A stretch of DNA of 64,000 nt, from positions 434,001-498,000 of the forward strand of contig CAVZFC010000019.1 in assembly GCA_963774445.1 (NCBI GenBank), in the 5' to 3' direction. Position numbers and translations under genes: made by a program. The number at the start of each line of letters is the position of its first letter. Position 1 is the first letter of the stretch. Shown here piece after piece: positions 28,775 through 38,518 of this stretch. The notes beneath the pieces were generated by a model, which was given only the letters and a program-made list of their open reading frames with translations, was not told the origin of the DNA and did not search any database. Source of the DNA: CAVUQH01 sp963774445 (lineage in GTDB: Bacteria; Myxococcota_A; Polyangia; Haliangiales; Haliangiaceae).

Positions 28775-31350
28775 CTAGCGCTCGCCCGGGTCCGCCACGA
28801 GGGTGATCTCGACGCGGTAGTTCTTGTCGCGGCCCTCGGGCGTGGCGTTGTCGGCGATCGGATCGAGATCGCCGTTCCCGTTCTGGCTCAGCCTCTCTGC
28901 CGGGACCCCCTTCCACTTCAGGTACATGACGACGCTCCGGGCCTGGGCGAACGACAGGTCCCGGTTGTTGGTGAAATGGGCGGTGTGGGCCTGGTTGTCG
29001 GTGTACCCGGCGACGAGGAACCGCTGGTCGTCGAGCCCCGCCAGCACACCGGCCACCTGGGTCAGCAGCCGCACGGCGTCCTCCGACAGCTGGAAGGAGT
29101 CGGTCGGGAACATCAGCCTGGACGGCAGCATCAGCGTCACCTTGCCGTTGCGCATGACGACCTGGAGCTGGCCCGCCTCGATCGGCGAGCGGAGCCTGAC
29201 CTGGAGCTCCTCATACGGCGTTTGCGCCGCCTCTCGCACGTCGGTCTGGGTGACGGTTGGGGCGGCCGAGGTGCACGGCACCATGCCGATCGCGTCGATC
29301 TCGTTCCAGCCGTGGACGCGCCCGGAGGCCAGGGTGACCCGCACGGCGACTACCGGCTCGCTGGTGCACCCGGTCGAGAACCGGCTGATCTGCGCGCCGC
29401 TCGTTGTCTGGTTGACCGTGGGCTGGGACAGCCTGATCCGATGAGCGCCGGTCGTGATCAGCTCGACGCGATCGATCGCTCCCGGGTTGTAGGTCTCGTA
29501 GATCGCGACCCCGGCGACCGGCCGCGGCCGATAGTATCCGACCTCGATGAACTCGGTTGCGCTGTCGGGTTGCCGGGACGCCCACGCGCGTTCGATGTCG
29601 CCATGCCGCGGGTAGACGTCCGGAGGCCCCAGAACCTGGGTCGCCGCCCACCGCTCCGCCCCGTACTGCGACGAGTAGGCTCGCACCGTATCCGCCCACA
29701 CGTGCGTGCTCGGGTCGCTGCTGCTGCCCGCCCCGGGTTCACTCGCCTGCTCGTCCGAGAGCGCCACCTCGTCGTCGCCGTACCAGGTCGGTGGCGGCAG
29801 ATGGCCCCCGTACCAGCTCCACGACTTGCGCAATAACACCGCCCAATAGGTGCCGGTTCGATCGGCGTCTTCCGCCTGGACCGGAAACTCCGTGTTGCCG
29901 GGCGCCGGATAACGGCCGATCTCGAGCGCGATCCCGACGTTGCCCCAGATCGTCGTCTGGCTGTCGTACTCGAGGCGGAAGAACTTGCCGGTGGGGCCGC
30001 GGACCTGCACCGTGCTCCGGCCATCGCTGGCGGTACCGCCGGAGACGTAGTCGATGACCAGCTCGGCGCTGATCCGGTCGGCGCACTGGGTGGGGGCACC
30101 TTCGAACTCCTCGGTGCAGTAGCTCGGGCCGAACCCGAGCCGAACCAGGTGGTCCTTGCCCGAGCCGTCGATCGTGGCGTCGATGTAGAGACCCGACGTG
30201 CCGACCGCCGTCCCGAACAAGCCGAGCTCGGCGTGAGCGCTCAGTCCGGCACGGTGGCCGAAGTAGCCCTTCACACCGAAGCCGCCCTGGGCGCCGTACT
30301 GACCGCCGCCCGGCAGCGCAAAGCCGGCGGCGGTCACCGTGGCGAACGCTCCGAGCCCGTGGTTGGCCCGGAACCGCGGCCACCATTCGGCGTCGAGATC
30401 GAAACCCAGCCCACCGCCGGTGTCCTGGTTCGAGAACGGGGTGATCCCACCGCCCGAAGCGTTGGCCATCACCGGCCAGAACCGCATCCCGAAGCCAAAC
30501 GTGGTGCGGAACAGTCGCGAGGCGTCGTCGCGCGGCACGCTGCCACCCTTCAGGCCGAAGACGGCCGCCGCGGTGGTGGCCGCGGCCGCCCCCGCCTGCT
30601 GGTTCGCCCGGTAGGCGTCTTCCCGCCGTTGCTGGTCGCGGGCGATGGCCGCCGCGCGGGGATCGACGGCTGCCTGGTGCGTCTGTCGGGAACGAGCGCG
30701 CTGTCCATCGCCGCGCTTTTGCGCGGAGTGACGGCGCTCCCGCGCTGCGCGTTCCTCGTCCAGGCGACGCTGCTCCTGGCGCTTCCGCTCCTCGTCCTGG
30801 CGCTTCCGCTCCTGGTCCTGGCGCTTCTGCTCCTCCTGGCGCTTCCGCTCCTCCTCCTGGCGTGCCTGCTCCTCACGCCGCCGTCTCTCTTCGTCCTGTC
30901 GGATCTGCTCCTGACGCTGTGCCTCCCTCGTGCGCGCGGCTTCCTCTTGCGCCTTCCGGGCGTCGACGTCGATGACCTGAATACCGCGGAGCTCGATTCG
31001 CGTGACCCGTCCCCATCCGTCGAACCCGCCGCGCTGCCCCGACGGGCCGCAGACCGAGTACTTGGCCCAGCCGCCCAGCCCCCGGTGCGCGGGCAGATAG
31101 TCGTCCTCGTGCTCCTCCTTGGCCTGACCGTTCTCGAACTCGACGTGGTAGACCCACACCACCTCGACGCGGTGGTCGTTGTCGTTGTGGATGGTGCCCC
31201 ACATGCATCCGCGGAACGGCTGGTTGAATGAGCCCTTGAAGACGACGCCGCCCTGCCGTGCCAGCACCCGGGAGGATGGTCGGCGTGCGCAATGCCGAGG
31301 AACGCGAGGTTGATGACCAGCGTGGCCAGACCGATGGTCCGTGACTCCAT
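28775..31350 (-). CDS. large secreted OmpA-like protein with coiled coil and discoidin-like domain
   Basis: About 858 residues. The signal peptide (MESRTIGLATLVINLAFLGI, ending AHA) is in a different frame from the rest; a single indel near 31264-31275 separates them. Order: an unknown N-terminal domain, a Lys/Arg/Glu/Gln-rich TolA-like helix, a Gly-rich beta-barrel-like middle part, a discoidin/galactose-binding-like domain (YSSQYGAERWAATQVLGPPD, EFIEVGYYRPRPVAGVAIYE), and a C-terminal OmpA peptidoglycan-binding domain (FLVAGYTDNQ, LSFAQARSVVMYLKWKGV). The last gives outer-membrane or cell-wall anchoring. Convergent with the pseudo-receiver gene. Function unknown; perhaps surface glycan binding. 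Confidence 0.8.
30760..30890 (-). repeat. imperfect tandem repeats encoding the charged helix
   Basis: Repeats of roughly 24 bases (plus strand core TCCTGGCGCTTCCGCTCC) encode ERKRQDEE-like units. They are protein-coding repeats within the OmpA-like gene, forming a long charged helix. Confidence 0.75.
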
Positions 31351-31439
31351 CACTGCATCGTGGCAACCAGGGCCGTGAGCGATCGAGGCGCGGATGCGTG
31401 AGATCCGGCGTTAGTCAACGCCACGAGATCGGAGCCGGC

Positions 31440-31739
31440 TCAGTGAGCCGGCGACAGGTTGCGCGTCAGGGCCCTCGCTGCGGTTTCGACGCGGCCGAGC
31501 AACTCGCGCCGCGGCTCGGCGCCCCTTTCGAGGAGATCGATCAACCGTGCCAGCTCGTCGACGTCGCGTGAGGCGACCGCTGCCGCGGAGTGCCGCGCCA
31601 GGAGCTCGGCCTCGGCCAGCAGGCCGTCGCAACGGCCGGCGTTGTCGCCGCTGATTTCGGCGACGAGCAGGCGCAGCGCGCGCAGTCGCTGCCTCAACGT
31701 CGCGCCGTCGCTGGGCTCTCCCACCCGACCACGGTGCAC
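31440..31739 (-). CDS. small helical hypothetical protein
   Basis: A possible 99-residue protein, all-helical in character (LRQRLRALRLLVAEISGDNA, LLAEAELLARHSAAAVASRD, ELARLIDLLERGAEPRRELL). I do not recognise the family. Support is the coherent amphipathic pattern and GC-rich third codon positions; the start is GTG without a clear ribosome site. It sits in the 480-base gap between the OmpA-like gene and the divergent FHA gene, in which I see nothing else apart from the promoter at 31807-31836. Confidence 0.4.
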   Translation of the reverse strand: MHRGRVGEPSDGATLRQRLRALRLLVAEISGDNAGRCDGLLAEAELLARHSAAAVASRDVDELARLIDLLERGAEPRRELLGRVETAARALTRNLSPAH

Positions 31740-31806
31740 TCCCGGGGGGTCAGACGGCCAGCCGGTCGCGGGTGAGACGGGGCGTCAGGTCCGGGATCTC
31801 ACCAGG

Positions 31807-31836
31807 TTGCCTGCCAGGGAAATACCCACCTATAGT
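31807..31836 (+). promoter_or_regulatory. sigma70-type promoter of the FHA-kinase operon
   Basis: TTGCCT at 31807-31812 and TATAGT at 31831-31836 with an 18-base spacer. The ATG at 31848 is only 11 bases after the -10 box, so the transcript would be leaderless or nearly so. Confidence 0.5.
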
Positions 31837-31847
31837 AGATCCCACGC

Positions 31848-32777
31848 ATGTCGGAGGGGGCGGGGTCCAGGACGAAGTGTCCGATCTGCGCGATCGCGTC
31901 GCCGGATCCGATCGGCCTCCTGTGCCGGCGGTGTGCGGCGGCCCTGGCGAGCAAGCCCCGGTCTGCGCCGGGCATCATTCGCTCGCGCGTGGCCGGGGAA
32001 CAGGCGGCGGCGTGGGTGATCGACGCGTGGGGCCAGCTGCATCCCGTCGGCGCCAGCTGTCGTATCGGCCGTGATCAGGAGGTCAACGACCTGGCCATCG
32101 CCGACCTGCGCGTGTCGGGCGAGCACGCCGACCTGCGCAGGCAGGGCGGCCGGTGGTGGCTGCGCGACCGCGGATCGGCGAACGGCACCGGTGTCGGCGA
32201 CGAGCCGCGAGTGCGCAAGGCCGAGGTCGAGCATCGCGCGCGGCTGTGGCTGGGCGGCGTGGCCGTCTACCTGTGGGCCCATCCCACGCCACCGGCCATC
32301 GACGTTCCGCCACCGGACGTGCGCACGTTGGTGCCGGATGCTGCCGCGTTCAGCCTTGCCGGCCCGGACGGCGGCGCGATGATCGTGCGCCCGGCCCGCG
32401 GCCACGCCGTTGACCGCGCTCCCGGCGAGCTCGAGTACACCCCGGCGGGGGCGACGCGGTCGAGGCGGGCGGCCCTGCCACGGCTGCAGTTCCAGCTGCT
32501 GCGCGCGTTGTGCGACGCCGCTGTCGCTGCCGACGACGCGCACACCGCCAGCGTCGGCACCCACGAGCTGGTCGCGCGGCTGCCGTTTCAGACCGCCCGC
32601 CCCGAGCCCAACCACGTCCGTCAGGTGGTGTTGACGCTGCGCGCAACGCTGCGCCGGGCCGGCGTCCCCGGCGGCGACCGCGCCGATGCCGGCGGCGTGA
32701 TCCACGCCAGCGAGGGGCTGGGCTACCGCGTCACGTGGGAGGTCGCGCGCCTCGGCGCGAGCGTTAACACGCCATGA
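31848..32777 (+). CDS. zinc-ribbon / FHA / winged-helix regulator
   Basis: A 309-residue protein with an unusual order. Residues 10-28 hold two CxxC pairs (CPICAIASPDPIGLLCRRC, a probable zinc ribbon). Residues about 60-130 form an FHA phosphothreonine-binding domain (CRIGRDQEVNDLAIADLRVS, GEHADL, SANGTGV). The C-terminus from about 205 looks like a DNA-binding winged helix (LQFQLLRALCDAA, VRQVVLTLRATLRRAG, ASEGLGYRVTWEV). Its stop overlaps the start of the Ser/Thr kinase, so the kinase may phosphorylate it or its partner, as in other FHA-kinase pairs; this is inference. Confidence 0.82.
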   Translation: MSEGAGSRTKCPICAIASPDPIGLLCRRCAAALASKPRSAPGIIRSRVAGEQAAAWVIDAWGQLHPVGASCRIGRDQEVNDLAIADLRVSGEHADLRRQGGRWWLRDRGSANGTGVGDEPRVRKAEVEHRARLWLGGVAVYLWAHPTPPAIDVPPPDVRTLVPDAAAFSLAGPDGGAMIVRPARGHAVDRAPGELEYTPAGATRSRRAALPRLQFQLLRALCDAAVAADDAHTASVGTHELVARLPFQTARPEPNHVRQVVLTLRATLRRAGVPGGDRADAGGVIHASEGLGYRVTWEVARLGASVNTP

Positions 32778-33678
32778 TCGGCGAGACCATCGGCAACTAC
32801 CGGATCACCGCCGTCCTCGGTCACGGGACCCAGGGAACGGTGTATGCCGGGCGCCACGTGGAGCTCCGGCGCGAGGCCGCGATCAAGGTCCTGCTGCCGC
32901 AGCTGACCCGCGATCGACAGCGGGTCGAACGCTTCTTCGACGAGGCGCGTGCGGCCGCCAGCATTCGCCACCCCGGGGTGGTTAACGTCCGCGACTGCGG
33001 GCAGGACGAGGCCGGCCGGGTCTTCATCGTCATGGAGCGGCTGGTCGGCGAGACCCTGTTCGAGCGCCTGCGCCGCGCGCCGATTTCGCTCGGCCAGGCG
33101 CTGGAGCTGATGCGCCAGCTGGCCACCGCGCTCCAGGCTGCGCACGAGCACGTTGACGACAGCGGCCGCGCCGCGCCGATCGTTCACCGCGACCTCAAAC
33201 CGGAGAACATCTTCCTGGTTGACGACGGCGACGCGGCGCGGGTGGTGGTGGTTGACTTCGACATCGCCAAGCTGGCGCCCGCGGCCCGCCGCTCGGGAAC
33301 ACTGACCGGCGCTGGCGTCTTCGGCACGCCGCCCTACATGTCGCCCGAGCAGTGCCGCAGCGACACCGAGGTTGACCACCGCACGGACCTCTACGCGCTG
33401 GGCTGTCTGCTGCATGAGATGATCACCGGCACGCCGCCGTTCGGCTTCGGCGGCGCCGGCGAGCTGGTGCGCGCGCACGTCGAGGAGCCGCGCCGCCGCT
33501 GTCGGACGGCGAGCCCGGCGTGCCTCCGGCGCTGGACGAGCTGGCCCGGCGGCTGCTGGCCAAGGAGCCTGCCGAGCGCCCGGCCTCGTGCCGCGACGTC
33601 ATCGAGGCGATCGACGCCTGCGGGCTGGCCGACCGGGTGCTGAACACCCTGCCGCGCACGGCCGTGGTGACAGCGTGA
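32774..33678 (+). CDS. eukaryotic-like Ser/Thr protein kinase (one apparent frameshift)
   Basis: About 302 residues after correction, a kinase domain with little else and no visible membrane segment. Motifs: glycine loop LGHGTQGTVYAG, catalytic Lys in REAAIKVLL, catalytic loop VHRDLKPENIFLV, metal motif DFD instead of DFG (VVDFDIAKLAP), activation segment FGTPPYMSPEQC, and DLYALGCLLHEMITGTPPF. The frame changes near 33491-33497 in a GC-rich run. The next frame continues LSDGEPGVPPALDELARRLL, AKEPAERPASCRDVIEAIDA, and ends at TGA 33676-33678. Starts by ATGA overlap with the FHA gene. Confidence 0.82.
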
Positions 33679-35583
33679 TCCCGAGGCATCGGCGCGGCTC
33701 ACGTCGCCAGCACCGCCTGCCAGCTGGCGAGCGGCGGCGTGGCGCCGGCTGCGCGACCTTTCGCCGGCGCCGCGCGGATGGACCTGCGCGCGGGCGCGTG
33801 TTGCTGGGTGCCAGCACGTGGCCGGCGTCGGCGACAGCTACATCGCCGAGCCAACTGGGGCTTCACTACGCGTGCTCGTGCCGATGGTGGTGTCGTTCGC
33901 GCTCCGGGTCGTGCAGCGGGTTGACGCCGCACTCGGCGAGATGGCCGCGCGCGGAATGATCGCGACGCGAGCCGGCGAGCTCGGCCGTGGAGAGGTCGCG
34001 ACGCGGCGCGCTGGGCGAGGCTGGTGTGATGGCGGCGCATGCGGCGATTCGGTGGCGATCAGCGTGGGCGAGTGGCTGCACGCTACTGCGCGCGCCGATC
34101 CCGGGAGTGGTGTGGAGTGGCGTGATGGGCGCGTGGGCGCGTCTGTCAGGGGCTCCTGATCGGTTGATTGTGTTCGTCATCCACAGCGTCAGCTGGGCGC
34201 AGCTGCTACGGCTGGACGTCGCGCGCGCTGCGCTGCGCTGCAGGTCTACAGCGCATCACCCGACGCGCGCCGCGGTCGGCGGCATAGCCGATGGTCCTGG
34301 CTCTGGTCACCGCGCTGCTGGTCGGCGTCACGCTCTACCTCGGCAACGTGGAGCACCTGGCCGAGGTCCGGCACGAGTCGTTTCTCGCGGTGCTGCTGCC
34401 CCGGGGCGGGTTGACGCTGACCGGACCCAACGGCTTGCTCGATGCCGGCTCGGGGCGCTATCCCAGCACCACCACGCTGGTCGCCAGCGCCATGGTCGTG
34501 GTCTTCTCGCTGGCGTCACTGTTCGTCCTCGCCCGCACCATCGCCGCCGCCACGGCGGACCGGCACGTCGGCTGGCCGCTGGGATCGCTGCGGCTGCCGG
34601 CAGTCGCCGCGATGCTCGTGGGGATGACGGCCGGCACGATCTGCTTCCGGCTGGGACGCTGTCGGGCTCACTCATCGGCGTGGCGGTGTGGCAGGCCAGC
34701 TTGCGGCGGGCGGGGTGCCGCCTAACGCGGATTCTCACCGCCGGGGCGTGGCCGTCTAATCGCGCCACGCGACACCTGGGTCAATGCCAATGGCCAGGGG
34801 ACGGGGTGCCACACGCGCTGCGCGGCGGCGCGGGCGTGTTCGCGGCGATCTGGGCGCGACCGGTGTCGCCCGCGCGGAGTCGCCGGCGGAGCGCAGATGC
34901 CGTGGCGGTACGCGCGCACGGACGGCTCGAGACGCGCCTGCGCGACGCGGTCACCAACGTCGTCGCCGTCGCCTGGGCACGCCGGTACCAGCCGACGTGA
35001 CCGAGGACGGCCGGAGCGCCCATGGTGGCGAGTACGGCTGGGTGGGACGTGGGTGACGGTGATCGTGCATCGCCGCGGCGAGAGACCTGCGCTACCAGAT
35101 CCGCGTCCACCGCGCCGATGGCAGCGTCTTCCAGCGCGCCGGCCTGGTGACCTCTGCCGGAAGCGGACGGTTCGCGTGCCAGCGACGTGCTGATGGGGTT
35201 CCTCGCGCGCACCACCAACCCGGCGCCGCGGTTGGCGCTGCTGGTCAACGGCGGTCCGCGCAAGCCGGATCCGACGTGGAGGTCGATGCGCGCGCGCGCG
35301 GATTCCGCCTCATCTCCGGCTACGAGGTTGACCTTGCCAGGTGGGCCAGCGCGGCAAGGGGACGACGCCGCCGCGCTGCGCCAGTACGTCGGCGCGACCG
35401 CGTTGGTCCAGGTGGATGTTATCTGTAGCGGCGCTGCGACGTGTTGCTGCGGTACGGTCTACGACGACGGTCGCGCGCGGTAGATGATGAGCGCGAAGCC
35501 GAAGGAATCGCCGCCGCGATGTCGCTGCTCCTGTCCAACGAGCCTGCCGAGCCGTACAACCGGCCGGCCGGGGAACCGGCGCG
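33679..35583 (+). other. about 1.9 kb with frame-broken coding remnants
   Basis: No intact gene can be drawn here. Short pieces have coding character in different frames on the plus strand: RVLVPMVVSFALRVVQRVDA near 33870; a membrane-protein piece at 34291-34650 (ALVTALLVGVTLYLGNVEHL, VVFSLASLFVLARTIAAATA, LPAVAAMLVGMTAGTICF) continuing after a frame change as LSGSLIGVAVWQASL; DLRYQIRVHRADGSVFQRAG near 35090; and FRLISGYEVDLA near 35310. GC remains high. Either the consensus has many indels here or the genes have decayed. I cannot assign a function. Confidence 0.5.
34291..34725 (+). pseudogene. fragment of a multipass membrane protein
   Basis: The 144-codon reading frame has three hydrophobic helices (around residues 1-16, 65-82 and 105-120). 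It loses sense after residue 121, where another frame continues with a further helix. An upstream part seems missing. Family not recognised. Confidence 0.4.
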
Positions 35584-37744
35584 ATGAGGATCGCCGCCGC
35601 TCTGGCGCTGTCGCTGGCCGCGTGCGCGCCGATCACCACGTACGTCGTGCCCGCGACCGGGCGGTGCGCCAGCAGACGATGCAGGCCCGGTGGTCGACGT
35701 CGCCTGGCGGGGCTCGGTGCAGCCTCCGGCGACGGATTCAGCGTGGCGATGTCGGGCCGGCGCAGCTGCCGCGCGATTACCGTGCGCACCGTCCGCCGCA
35801 CCGACCACCTGCAGCGCTCGGCCGACGGCGCCGTGCAGGGCATCACCTACGGATTGGCCGTGCTCCTGGGCGCCCTCGGCGGGTTCCTCTACTACGACAA
35901 TCGCAGCGGCGTCGCCGCGGGCGACCGCCTTTGGGACGGCAGCTTCAGCCCGACCGCGGGCCGCGTGACCGGCATCTCGCTCGGTGCGATGGGCGTGGTT
36001 GAGCTGACCGTCGGCATCATCGACAGCATCCGCGCGCGCGACGGAAAGCGGGCGCCGCGAGAGCTCGAGCTGCGCGACGAAGATGGCACCGCATCGATGG
36101 CCTGCGGCGACGCGGACGCGGGTGCGGTGCAGATTAGCGCGGCGGCGGAGGGCCAGCGGCCCCCATTCCCCTGGGCACGACCGACGCTCACGGGCAGCTC
36201 AAGGTGCCGTGGAGCGCGCTTCCGAACTCGGTCCTCGGCGGCAGCGGCTGGGCGCGGTCGATCCGGATCAACGCGCGCGTGGGCAAGACCTGGATCTCGC
36301 TGGGCAGCGTCGCCACGGAAGCCGGGCGCCGTGCCGCGCGCGCCAGGCCTGGCACGACGCCGAGACCACGAGCAGCCCGGAGGCCTACGAACGGGTGGCC
36401 GCGAGCTTCCCCGAGCAGCGGGGTGACGAAGCGGACGCGCGCGCCCGCACGTTGCGCGCCGCCCGCGTGCGCAAGGCGCTGGATGGCGGCGACCTGGCCG
36501 CGGCGCGGCGCGAGCTCGAGGCCCTGCGCGAGCACCACGCCGGCGCCCGAGGAATCGCGCCGCTGGACCAGGAGTTGGGCGCACGCGACGCCGCGGCCGC
36601 GGCCGCCGAGGCGTGGCAGCACGCAGAGCAGGCGGTGGCGGCGGCGGAGACGCCCAACGCCGCCCCCCAGGCGTTCGACGACGCCACGGCCGACATCGCC
36701 GCGGCCACCCAGGCGGCCGTCAATCGGAGCGCGCGTCCGCGCTCGCGGCGCGCGTGACGCAGGCGCGCCAGCTGCGGCTGGAAGCGGCGATCGCCGAGGC
36801 CGGCGAGCGCCGCAAGGCCGGCGACTGGGCGGCGGCGCGCGCCGCGCTGGCCATCGCCGGCACGCTGGGCCCGGACGACCGCCGGCTGTCCCGGTTGACC
36901 GCCGAGATCGACCGCGGCGAGATCAGGGACCGGCGCGACCGCGCGCGCACGCTGGCTCGCGCGGGCAAGCTGGACGAGGCGATCGCCGAGCTCGACGCGG
37001 CGCTGGCGCTGCGCCCCGGCGATCATGGACTCGCCCGCGAGCGCGCCCGGCTCGAATCGGAAGCGCGCCCGGGTGGCAGCCACCACCGTGGCGACGACGA
37101 CGACGGCCGAGACGAAGACCGGCGGCCCGACCGACACCGGATCGACCGAGACCACCGGGACCACCGGAGCCGACGCCGGCACCACCACCGGCGAGCCCAC
37201 GACCACCACCGGCGAGCCCACGACCACCACCAGCGAGCCCACGACGACCACCACCGGCGAGCCCACGACCACCACCGGCGAGCCCACGACCACCACCACG
37301 ACCGGCACCACCACCGACAAGGGCACGGCACCCACGACCAGCGGCGGCCGGACGACCGACGCGACAGCGGGCGCCGCAAAGGAGCCGCACGAGAAGCCGG
37401 CGAAGCAGGGGAAGGGCCGGGGCGAGCACGACAGCGAGCATCCGGCGCAGGCCTCTCTCGTCGTCCGAGCGACCAGCAAATGGGACCGCGACATCGCCGC
37501 ATGGGTATCGCTGCCGTCCGGCTGCCTGGCCACCTACGTCCAGCGCAGCGAGCACAGCTCCGCCGTGCACGTCGTCTGTCCCGACGCCGAAATCGACATC
37601 GAGCGGCAGGACGACGCCGCCAGCCTCACCTGCGGATCGACGAGCTGCACCCGCTGCGCGAGCCTCGACGCCGCGGTGCTGATTCCGCCGCGGGGTGGCA
37701 GCTTCGCCAACAGCCGAACGTCGTGTCAGGAGAACGGCAAATGA
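35584..37744 (+). pseudogene. frame-broken lipoprotein with helical repeats, Thr-rich linker and Cys-rich C-terminus
   Basis: Segments in several frames appear to form one protein of about 700 residues. It begins with a lipoprotein signal (MRIAAALALSLAAC). A membrane-like or glycine-rich part follows (VQGITYGLAVLLGALGGFLY), then a beta segment (INARVGKTWISLGSV), helical TPR-like repeats (AARRELEALREHHAGARGIA; KAGDWAAARAALAIAGTLGP; KLDEAIAELDAALALRPGDH), a Thr-rich repeat linker, and a C-terminal domain with five cysteines (VSLPSGCLATYVQRS, CGSTSCTRCASLDAAVL). Frame changes lie near 35660-35750, 36165, 36335, 36740 and 37065. Its last frame overlaps the next lipoprotein gene by ATGA. Probably a functional gene hidden by consensus errors. 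Confidence 0.5.
37170..37325 (+). repeat. tandem repeat encoding a Thr-rich mucin-like linker
   Basis: Units of 21-24 bases based on GAGCCCACGACCACCACC repeat about six times, encoding TTTGEPT-like units. In another frame the same DNA would give His/Arg runs, but the Thr frame connects to the sensible C-terminal domain. Confidence 0.75.
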
Positions 37745-38517
37745 CCGAGAAGTCCGGGCTATTGCTCCTCCCCGTGTTGCTGGCGTCGTGTCAGGGCCAC
37801 TTCGAGGCCGGGTCTGGCGGGCCCACGATGGCCACCGCCGGCCTGGTTCCTTCGAGCGGTCTGGTCACGGCGGGGAGCTGGTGCGACAAGTCGCGCGGAA
37901 TCCCGCTGCGCCCGGACGCCGGCATCGACCAGCCGATCGTCGTTGGCATCGGATCGATCGTCTACGCATCGGACGGGACCACCGAGTCGTTCGCCGCCGC
38001 GGACGCGCTCCAACACGGAACGCTGATCCCCGAGCGCAAGACCAAGGTCGTCCTCATCGATCACCCGACCGACGCCGACTACTCGCTGAGCGGAGTCATC
38101 CAGGGCTCGGCGAGTTACCGGCGGGAGGCCGAGATGAACTCGGTCATTCCCGCCGTGGGCTACGCGCTGGGGTACATCGGCGGGGGCACCGTGACGCTCA
38201 CCAGCGTGATCATAGGTCTGGCCTCGGACAACGACACCGGGACACTGACCGCGTTCGGCTTGCTGGGCTTGAGCCTGGGCGTCGGCAGCAGCCTCTACGT
38301 CTGGTCGCGCCCCGCCAATCACTACTCCTGGAGCCATCGCGCGACCCTGGTGTTGCGCCGCCACGGCGTACCGATCGGCCAGTTCGTCGTCGCCGACAGC
38401 GGCAACCGCACGAGCTGGAACGCCTACCCCAGTCTGCGCAACGGATCGCTCCGGCGACTGTGGCGCAAGGCCGCCGGGGCAGTCGGTCGCTGCATCCAGA
38501 CCGACCTGGGAGGCTGA
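37741..38517 (+). CDS. predicted lipoprotein with membrane-like hairpin
   Basis: 258 residues. The signal peptide ends in a lipobox (LLLLPVLLASC). Two glycine-rich hydrophobic stretches (IPAVGYALGYIGGGTVTLTS; AFGLLGLSLGVGSSLYVWS) resemble those in the frame-broken lipoprotein upstream, suggesting related proteins. The ATG overlaps the upstream stop. No family recognised; part of a run of four exported-protein genes. Confidence 0.75.
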   Translation: MTEKSGLLLLPVLLASCQGHFEAGSGGPTMATAGLVPSSGLVTAGSWCDKSRGIPLRPDAGIDQPIVVGIGSIVYASDGTTESFAAADALQHGTLIPERKTKVVLIDHPTDADYSLSGVIQGSASYRREAEMNSVIPAVGYALGYIGGGTVTLTSVIIGLASDNDTGTLTAFGLLGLSLGVGSSLYVWSRPANHYSWSHRATLVLRRHGVPIGQFVVADSGNRTSWNAYPSLRNGSLRRLWRKAAGAVGRCIQTDLGG

Positions 38518-38518
38518 C

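Noticed and set aside
30760..30890. Plus-strand Leu-rich reading frame across the repeats
   Set aside because: It is the reverse of the charged helix of the OmpA-like protein; only the minus frame connects to recognisable domains.
37170..37325. CRISPR-like or satellite array
   Set aside because: Units are adjacent without spacers and translate to a Thr-rich linker continuous with a sensible protein.
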